Shown: positions 1-3,775 of the stretch, piece by piece | Numbering within the stretch: position 1 is the first letter of the stretch | Layout of the letters: each line of letters starts with the position of its first letter | Origin: Deltaproteobacteria bacterium | Lineage (GTDB): Bacteria; Myxococcota_A; UBA796; UBA2385 | Length of the DNA stretch: 5,817 bases | Assembly (NCBI GenBank): GCA_016845285.1 | Contig: JAERSX010000957.1 | Coordinates: 1 to 5,817, forward strand | Direction of reading: 5' to 3' | Notes under the pieces: model-generated | What the model saw: the letters and a program-made list of their open reading frames with translations, nothing else | What the model was told of the DNA's origin: nothing | Databases searched by the model: none | Position numbers and translations under genes: made by a program

Positions 1-1
1 C

Positions 2-1411
2 TTCTACCCCAAGGACCCCCACGCCTCGTACGGCAAGCACGTCCTCACCCCGGCGCTCACGATGTCGTCGCTCGCTGGTGCCACGCCGCCCGACTGGTCG
101 ATCTCGTTCTGGGACGAGAACCTGCTGCAGGGCGCCCCGCCCATCGACCCGGTGCCCGAGGTGGTGGGGATCACCGTCCACCTGACCTTCGCGAAGCGCG
201 CCTACGCCCTGGCACGATGGTTCAAGGCGCACGGCAGCACGGTCATCCTGGGTGGCCTGCACGCGCTGAGCTGCCCCGACGAGGTCGCCGCCCACGCCGA
301 TGCCATCGCCATCGTTGACGGCACGGCCACCTGGCCCCAGATCCTGGCCGACCACGCTCGGGGCGCGCTGAAGCCTCGCTACCGCGCCCCCATGAACACC
401 TACAAACAGGCGCCGTTGCCAGACCGAAGCGTGCTGCCGAGCTGGGGCTACCTCACGCCCCTGAGCTTGATCGCCACGGCCGGCTGCCACAACCGCTGCG
501 ACTTCTGCTACCTGTCCACCGGCGACGAGCGCATTCCGTACCAGACGCGCAAGGTGGAGCAGGTGGTGGCCGAGTTCCGCGACAGCGGCCAGCCCTATGC
601 CGTGTTCATCGACAACAACCTGGGCTCCAACAAGGGCTACCTGCGACGCCTCTGCAGAGGACTCGCGCCCCTGGAGCGGATCTGGTCAGCCGCCGTGTCC
701 ATCGATGTGACCGACGACCCCACCCTGATCCGGGACATGGCGCTCGCCGGCTGCACCGGGGTCTTCATCGGCTTCGAGTCCCTGACGAGCGAGAACCTCT
801 CGGACGCCGGAAAGCGCACGCCCAGGTCGACCGAGTACGCCCGCCGGGTCCAGCTGCTGCACGACCACGGCATCCAGGTCAACGGAAGCTTCGTGTTGGG
901 CTTCGATCACGACCGACCCGACTGCTTCGCCCAGCTCGCCGACTGGGTCGAAGAGAACCGGATGGAGTGCGCCACCTTCCACATCCTCACCCCGTACCCC
1001 AACACACCCCTCTTCCGGCGCATGAAGGCCGAGGGGAGGATCCTCCACGAGGACTGGTCCAGGTACGACACGGCCCACTGCGTCTTCCAGCCCAAGCACA
1101 TGACCCCTGTTCAGCTCGAGGCCGGCTACGGCTGGATGTACGAGCGCCTGTTCAGCATGCAGAGCATCTGGGCGCGGCGGCCCCAGCAGGCGGGTGCCGT
1201 GCCGCCGTACCTGGCCATGGCCATGCTCTACAAGCGCAGCAACGCCATGTGGCACCAGCTCATCCAGCGCCGCATGACGAATCGAGTGTGGGGCCCCCTC
1301 GTCGAGGTCACCCGGCAGCGGCACGTGGCCTACCGAAGGCGTCTGGCGGTGGACCAGGCCCCCGAGACCGGGCGCTGGGCCATCCCCCGGGTCTTTCGGC
1401 CAGGGGTCTGA
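2..1411 (+). CDS. B12-binding-domain radical SAM protein, 5' partial
   Basis: The frame is open from the first complete codon of the window, and the residues before the first in-window Met (position 62) read as the usual start of a cobalamin-binding (Rossmann-like) domain, so the true start is upstream. The B12-like part runs to about position 400, with VVGITVHLTFAKRAYALARW and VILGGLHALSCPDEV typical of this domain. The radical SAM core follows: the 4Fe-4S Cys residues are codons 485-487, 497-499 and 506-508, giving C-x3-C-x2-C in TAGCHNRCDFCY. Family features after it are GVFIGFESL, GSFVLGFDHD and ILTPYPNTPLFRRM. The C-terminal 100 or so residues are Arg-rich and I do not recognise them. 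Such enzymes use SAM and often cobalamin for methylation or rearrangement in lipid, hopanoid or natural-product pathways; the substrate cannot be read from the sequence. The stop TGA is at 1409-1411 and the next gene converges from the other strand. Family call is firm, function open. Confidence 0.93.
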   Translation, partial: FYPKDPHASYGKHVLTPALTMSSLAGATPPDWSISFWDENLLQGAPPIDPVPEVVGITVHLTFAKRAYALARWFKAHGSTVILGGLHALSCPDEVAAHADAIAIVDGTATWPQILADHARGALKPRYRAPMNTYKQAPLPDRSVLPSWGYLTPLSLIATAGCHNRCDFCYLSTGDERIPYQTRKVEQVVAEFRDSGQPYAVFIDNNLGSNKGYLRRLCRGLAPLERIWSAAVSIDVTDDPTLIRDMALAGCTGVFIGFESLTSENLSDAGKRTPRSTEYARRVQLLHDHGIQVNGSFVLGFDHDRPDCFAQLADWVEENRMECATFHILTPYPNTPLFRRMKAEGRILHEDWSRYDTAHCVFQPKHMTPVQLEAGYGWMYERLFSMQSIWARRPQQAGAVPPYLAMAMLYKRSNAMWHQLIQRRMTNRVWGPLVEVTRQRHVAYRRRLAVDQAPETGRWAIPRVFRPGV

Positions 1412-1444
1412 GCGACACTCGGAGCCGGAGCGCGGTAGCCGAGC

Positions 1445-1867
1445 TCAGTCGTCCCAGCCGCCCGGCAGGGGTGCGGAAGGGCGACGACGCCGGAGTGGCC
1501 GCCTCGGCTCCAGCGAGTCGACCATGGCACGAAGGGCGGCGTGATCGTCTGTTCCCAGCGCCTCGGCCTCGACCAACCGGCGCACCAGGGCCACCGCGTC
1601 GCCCTTGAACACCGACGCGACCACATGCTTCACCTTCCGGGTCTCGTAGGCCTCGCGCCCGAGGACGGCGCGGTAGCGGTGAGCCCGACCGACCCGCTCG
1701 CTGGTGGCGAAGCCCTTCTGCTCCAAGATCCGAAGGATGGTGCTGAAGGTGGTGTAGGCGCGACCGTCCTGAACGACCGCCATGACCTCACGCACCGTGA
1801 CGGGACCGCCGAGCCACAGCACATGCATCAGCTCCAGCTCGGCTTCGCTCAGCAAGGCCTGGGACAT
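1445..1867 (-). CDS. BlaI/MecI/CopY-family transcriptional repressor
   Basis: A 140-residue protein, slightly longer than the usual 120-130. The N-terminal winged helix is clear: LSEAELELMHVLW (residues 6-18), TVREVMAVV (24-32), the recognition segment AYTTFSTILRILEQKGF (37-53) and the wing ERVGRAHRYRA (57-67). The C-terminal helical dimerisation part, VKHVVASVFKGDAVALVRRL, covers the region where BlaI and MecI are cleaved by their sensor protease. The tail after about residue 115 is Arg/Pro-rich and unlike the family. The start at 1867 is supported by GGGGTGATC (plus-strand 1869-1877), which continues the anti-SD match, one base before ATG. Family members are dimeric repressors, usually paired with a BlaR1/MecR1-type membrane sensor protease. 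No such partner is seen here, though one could lie outside the window. It is divergent from the AlkB-like gene across 156 bases, so autoregulation and control of that gene are both plausible inferences. Confidence 0.94.
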   Translation of the reverse strand: MSQALLSEAELELMHVLWLGGPVTVREVMAVVQDGRAYTTFSTILRILEQKGFATSERVGRAHRYRAVLGREAYETRKVKHVVASVFKGDAVALVRRLVEAEALGTDDHAALRAMVDSLEPRRPLRRRRPSAPLPGGWDD

Positions 1868-1891
1868 GGATCACCCCGAGTAGAGCAACCT

Positions 1892-1929
1892 ACTAACAGA
1901 TTCGTTTTAAAATCAACTAACTCTTTCGT
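1892..1929. promoter_or_regulatory. 24-base-period direct repeat, candidate repressor operator
   Basis: The element ACTAAC-N3-TTCGT occurs at 1892-1905 and again at 1916-1929, exactly 24 bases apart, with a perfect TTTTAAAA palindrome (1905-1912) between. It sits in the AT-rich part of the divergent spacer, in strong contrast to the GC-rich surroundings, just upstream of the BlaI-family gene on the minus strand. The preceding T gives TACTA at 1891-1895, which recalls half of the TACTACA-type BlaI/MecI half-site, but no full dyad of that form is present. The minus strand carries a possible -35 hexamer TTGATT (1916 down to 1911). A repressor binding site over the repressor's own promoter is the simplest reading. 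Confidence 0.4.
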
Positions 1930-1940
1930 ACTTCACTTCT

Positions 1941-1966
1941 CCACACCCTGTGGGTGAACCTGTTCA
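1941..1966. promoter_or_regulatory. Nested palindromes upstream of the AlkB-like gene
   Basis: Three overlapping perfect dyads are stacked here: CCACA-CCC-TGTGG (1941-1953), CACCC-TGT-GGGTG (1944-1956) and TGAAC-CT-GTTCA (1955-1966). They lie between the AT-rich island and the AlkB-like start and overlap the SOS-like element on their right. They could be operator half-sites for a dimeric regulator or a weak 5'-leader hairpin. No regulator can be named from the sequence. Confidence 0.3.
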
Positions 1967-1975
1967 TATGTTCAG
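1960..1975 (+). promoter_or_regulatory. Candidate LexA (SOS) box
   Basis: CTGTTCATATGTTCAG has the CTG-N10-CAG core of the enterobacterial LexA box with an AT-rich, partly symmetric centre. It ends 48 bases before the ATG of an AlkB-family DNA/RNA dealkylation gene, inside an intergenic control region. The right half GTTCAG also fits the half-site recalled for myxobacterial LexA. A CTG-N10-CAG match alone is expected about once per 4 kb, so position, composition and the downstream gene carry the argument. Confidence 0.42.
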
Positions 1976-2010
1976 TTATGGTCGCCTCCGCGCCCATCCT
2001 CTACCGGCGC

Positions 2011-2022
2011 GGGAGGCCTCCC
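2011..2022 (+). promoter_or_regulatory. Ribosome binding site within a perfect palindrome
   Basis: GGGAGG at 2011-2016, seven bases before ATG 2024, is a strong Shine-Dalgarno sequence and decides the start of the AlkB-like gene. The 12 bases GGGAGGCCTCCC are a perfect palindrome, so the site could fold on itself (GGGA/TCCC stem, GGCC loop) or pair between transcripts and modulate translation. This is suggestive only, since the stem would be four base pairs. Confidence 0.6.
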
Positions 2023-2023
2023 C

Positions 2024-2626
2024 ATGCTGCATCAGGTCCCACTGTTCGATCGTGGCCAGCCCCGCTACTCAATCGTCCCAGAGCGGTTCCGAGCCCTCGA
2101 TCTCGGCGACGGCGCCTGGGTCCAGCACCACCCCAGCCTGCTGAGCGGCCACGACGCGCTCTATACACACTTGAGGAATGGTTGCTCATGGAGGACAGAA
2201 AGGCGGACGATGTACGACCGTGATGTCGACGTTCCACGGCTCATGGCCCGCATCCCGAGAGACGGTCCAGGCCACCCCGTGCTCACCGAGCTCTCTCACG
2301 ATCTGAGCAAGCTCTTCGGCCGCGAGCTCGTCAACATCAGCTGCAACCTCTACCGGGACGGCGCCGACAGCGTGGCCGAGCACAACGACCGCATGGGCCC
2401 GCTGATCCCAGACACGGTCATCGCCATCCTGTCGGTGGGAGCGCCCCGGCTCTTCCTGATGCGGCCCAAGGGAGGCGGTACACCCCATCGCTTCCACCTC
2501 GGCTGGGGAGATCTGCTGGTGATGGGCGGCAGCACCCAGGTGCACTGGAACCACGGGGTGCCCAAGCAGCGCGGTGCCGCCGGGCGCATCAGCGTCATGT
2601 TCCGAGAGACCATCCCGGCCGACTGA
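2024..2626 (+). CDS. alkB: AlkB-family 2-oxoglutarate/Fe(II)-dependent dioxygenase
   Basis: A 200-residue protein, close to the 216 of E. coli AlkB, with all catalytic signatures of the family. The NLYRDGADSVAEHND segment ends in the iron-binding H120-x-D122. The distal iron ligand is H177 in HWNHGVPK. R188 and R194 in RISVMFR have the six-residue spacing of the 2-oxoglutarate-binding arginines. Between them, SVGAPRLFLMRPK and GDLLVMGGSTQ are the conserved jelly-roll strands. The family oxidatively removes methyl and etheno groups from N1-methyladenine, N3-methylcytosine and similar lesions in DNA or RNA in the cytoplasm, releasing formaldehyde. Typical family proteins have H-S-D-D-E after the RDG motif, whereas this one has H-N-D-R-M, so the lid side of the active site differs. 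The start is fixed by GGGAGG seven bases upstream. It stands alone in its transcription direction, divergent from a BlaI-type repressor, with an SOS-like box 48 bases before the start codon. Confidence 0.93.
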   Translation: MLHQVPLFDRGQPRYSIVPERFRALDLGDGAWVQHHPSLLSGHDALYTHLRNGCSWRTERRTMYDRDVDVPRLMARIPRDGPGHPVLTELSHDLSKLFGRELVNISCNLYRDGADSVAEHNDRMGPLIPDTVIAILSVGAPRLFLMRPKGGGTPHRFHLGWGDLLVMGGSTQVHWNHGVPKQRGAAGRISVMFRETIPAD

Positions 2627-2706
2627 GCGGCGCCAGGGTCGGGCTCACCCGACCGCGCCAGTCATGTCTCGGTCCTCCGGGGGATGGAGGCTACGGGTCG
2701 CTGACA

Positions 2707-2725
2707 ACGCCGTGAAACACGGCGT
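2707..2725 (+). terminator. Hairpin downstream of the AlkB-like gene
   Basis: ACGCCGTG-AAA-CACGGCGT is a perfect 8-bp GC-rich stem with a three-base loop, 80 bases after the stop codon of the dioxygenase gene. No real T run follows (TCCTTGG), so it is at best a weak intrinsic terminator. It could instead protect the 3' end or mark the boundary before the envelope genes. Confidence 0.4.
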
Positions 2726-2774
2726 CCTTGGCTCTGGCATGACACATGCATCCACATGGGGCACCGGAGCCCAC

Positions 2775-2962
2775 ATGATCACCATCCGTTTCGAGCTGGC
2801 CGACTCCGACGAAGCGCTCGGCTCCCGCCTCGTCGGACAAGACGCCAGTGTTCCCCTCAACGCCATCTTCGAGGTGGCTCCGGCCGATGCAGCGCCGCCC
2901 CGGGCATTGCCGGCCTCGGCGCACTAATCTTCACCACCTTGGGCCTCGCCCGCCGCCGCACC
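2775..2962 (+). pseudogene. Short gene remnant with a frameshifted MYXO-CTERM-like tail
   Basis: ATG 2775, preceded by GGAG with a five-base gap, opens a 50-codon frame (stop TAA 2925-2927). It begins MITIRFELADSDEALGSRL and has coding-like G/C third positions. From 2882 the coding character continues in another frame, one base back, with GRCSAAPG, a hydrophobic stretch and RRRT (2951-2962). This 27-residue segment aligns without gaps to the C-terminal tail of the next gene (3692-3772), 18 of 27 residues identical by eye. A single-base loss before 2882 would explain the shift. The tail has no stop after RRRT and its frame runs into the ATG of the next gene. I read it as the decayed end of a related sorting-signal gene. 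A sequencing indel, or a real small protein ending at 2927, are alternatives. The rest of 2627-2774 shows only the hairpin at 2707-2725. Confidence 0.5.
2882..2962 (+). repeat. Sorting-tail repeat, upstream copy
   Basis: These 81 bases encode a Gly-Arg-Cys-Ser-Ala start, about 18 mostly apolar residues and Arg-Arg-Arg-Thr. They match 3692-3772 at the same length without gaps. The bases at both ends are also close (GGCCGATGCAGCGC against GGCCGCTGCAGCGC, and CGCCGCCGCACC against CGACGCCGCACA), which suggests duplication rather than chance. Confidence 0.6.
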
Positions 2963-2967
2963 TGCGC

Positions 2968-2972
2968 AGGAG
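2968..2972 (+). promoter_or_regulatory. Ribosome binding site deciding the start at 2978
   Basis: AGGAG lies five bases before ATG 2978. This chooses that start over the in-frame ATG at 2756 and over TTG 2939, neither of which has a comparable site. Confidence 0.6.
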
Positions 2973-2977
2973 TTCCC

Positions 2978-3775
2978 ATGACCATGCTGACCACCCTCGT
3001 CCTTCTCGCCCCCCTCGCCCAGGCCGACCCCGTGGTCGAGTGTGCGTCCAGCGTGCTCTCGAACGTGGCTCCAGCTCCCGGCGCCGTCGACGTGCCCGTC
3101 GACATCGAGGCCTGGTTCCAGTTCGACGCCGACTGCGGTGGCGTGGACTGGAACCTCGAGATCGTGAACGCCGACACCGACGAGGTCGCGGCCACCCGAG
3201 AGATCAACGACATCTACGACAGCGACAGCTTCGGCGACATCTTCGGTCTGAAGCCCGACGCAGACCTCGATCCCGACCAGGCCTACCTGCTCCGCGCCAC
3301 CCCCATCGAGGGCGACGGGGTCTTCTCCGAGACCGCCTTCGAGACGGGCAGCGGCACGCTCCAGGGTGTCGACCAAGACCCCGAGATGGTCGAGATCGTC
3401 GACGCGTTCTCCTATGAAGACCGCGAAGGCACCGTCCACCTCGTGGCCACAGCAGCCCCCGCCGACGACCCCGATGGCATGTCGCGGATCTACTTCGAGA
3501 CGCCGGGCCACAGCGGGGAGCACCAGGACCACCAGATCGTCGCCGGCCAGCAGACCGTCGAGCTCGTCTCGTCCTTCACCGACACCAAAGCCCCCACGGA
3601 GATCTGCGTCGTGGCCGTTCAGATCGACGGCCTGGGCGGCGAGCGGAGCAGCGAAGAGCTCTGCGCGGAGGTCGAGCTCATCGAGAGCAAGGGCCGCTGC
3701 AGCGCGGTGCCCCTCCAAGCTGGCTTGTTCGCCTTGATCGCCGGCGTGCTCGGAGTCGTGCGACGCCGCACATGA
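2978..3775 (+). CDS. Exported Ig-like-domain protein with MYXO-CTERM-like sorting tail
   Basis: A 265-residue protein. Residues 1-16 form a short hydrophobic export signal (LTTLVLLAPLAQA, likely cleaved before D17) without the usual basic n-region. Residues 25-125 resemble a bacterial Ig-like domain of the Big_5 type: a Pro-rich APAPGAVDVPVD entry, a Leu-x-Pro/Asp-rich LKPDADLDPDQAYLLRATP strand pair and a closing FETGSG. Residues 130-235 look like a second beta-rich domain that I cannot name. The end is G239-R240-C241-S-A, a transmembrane stretch (about 245-261) and R262-R263-R264-T. This matches myxobacterial sorting signals that are processed at the Cys/Gly region and anchor proteins at the cell surface. 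The start at 2978 rests on AGGAG five bases upstream. Starting at TTG 2939 would supply an RRR n-region but has no ribosome binding site. The stop overlaps the next start (ATGA), so the two are probably co-translated. The specific role is unknown. Confidence 0.85.
   Translation: MTMLTTLVLLAPLAQADPVVECASSVLSNVAPAPGAVDVPVDIEAWFQFDADCGGVDWNLEIVNADTDEVAATREINDIYDSDSFGDIFGLKPDADLDPDQAYLLRATPIEGDGVFSETAFETGSGTLQGVDQDPEMVEIVDAFSYEDREGTVHLVATAAPADDPDGMSRIYFETPGHSGEHQDHQIVAGQQTVELVSSFTDTKAPTEICVVAVQIDGLGGERSSEELCAEVELIESKGRCSAVPLQAGLFALIAGVLGVVRRRT
3692..3772 (+). repeat. Sorting-tail repeat, intact copy
   Basis: This is the in-frame C-terminal tail of the Ig-like protein and the counterpart of the shifted copy at 2882-2962. 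Both encode 27 residues ending in Arg-Arg-Arg-Thr; this copy is followed directly by TGA. Confidence 0.6.

Noticed and set aside
62..64. ATG at 62 as the start of the radical SAM gene
   Set aside because: Residues encoded before it continue the B12-binding domain pattern, and the frame is open to the window edge, so this Met is internal.
686..1324. A minus-strand open frame of about 212 codons within the radical SAM gene
   Set aside because: It is a His/Gly/Val-rich shadow frame opposite well-conserved radical SAM motifs.
1412..1444. A bidirectional terminator between the convergent radical SAM and repressor genes
   Set aside because: Only a 5-bp CTCGG/CCGAG pairing with a long loop and no T run is visible around 1417-1442.
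1955..1966. TGAAC-CT-GTTCA as a Gram-positive-type LexA box
   Set aside because: The half-sites match, but the two-base spacer is shorter than the four bases of the GAAC-N4-GTTC consensus. The overlapping CTG-N10-CAG is the better candidate.
2756..2977. Extending the Ig-like protein to an upstream ATG at 2756
   Set aside because: The frame is open, but the first 40 or so residues are Arg/His-rich antiframe sequence and the better ribosome binding site is at 2968-2972. The upstream part is explained by the sorting-tail remnant.
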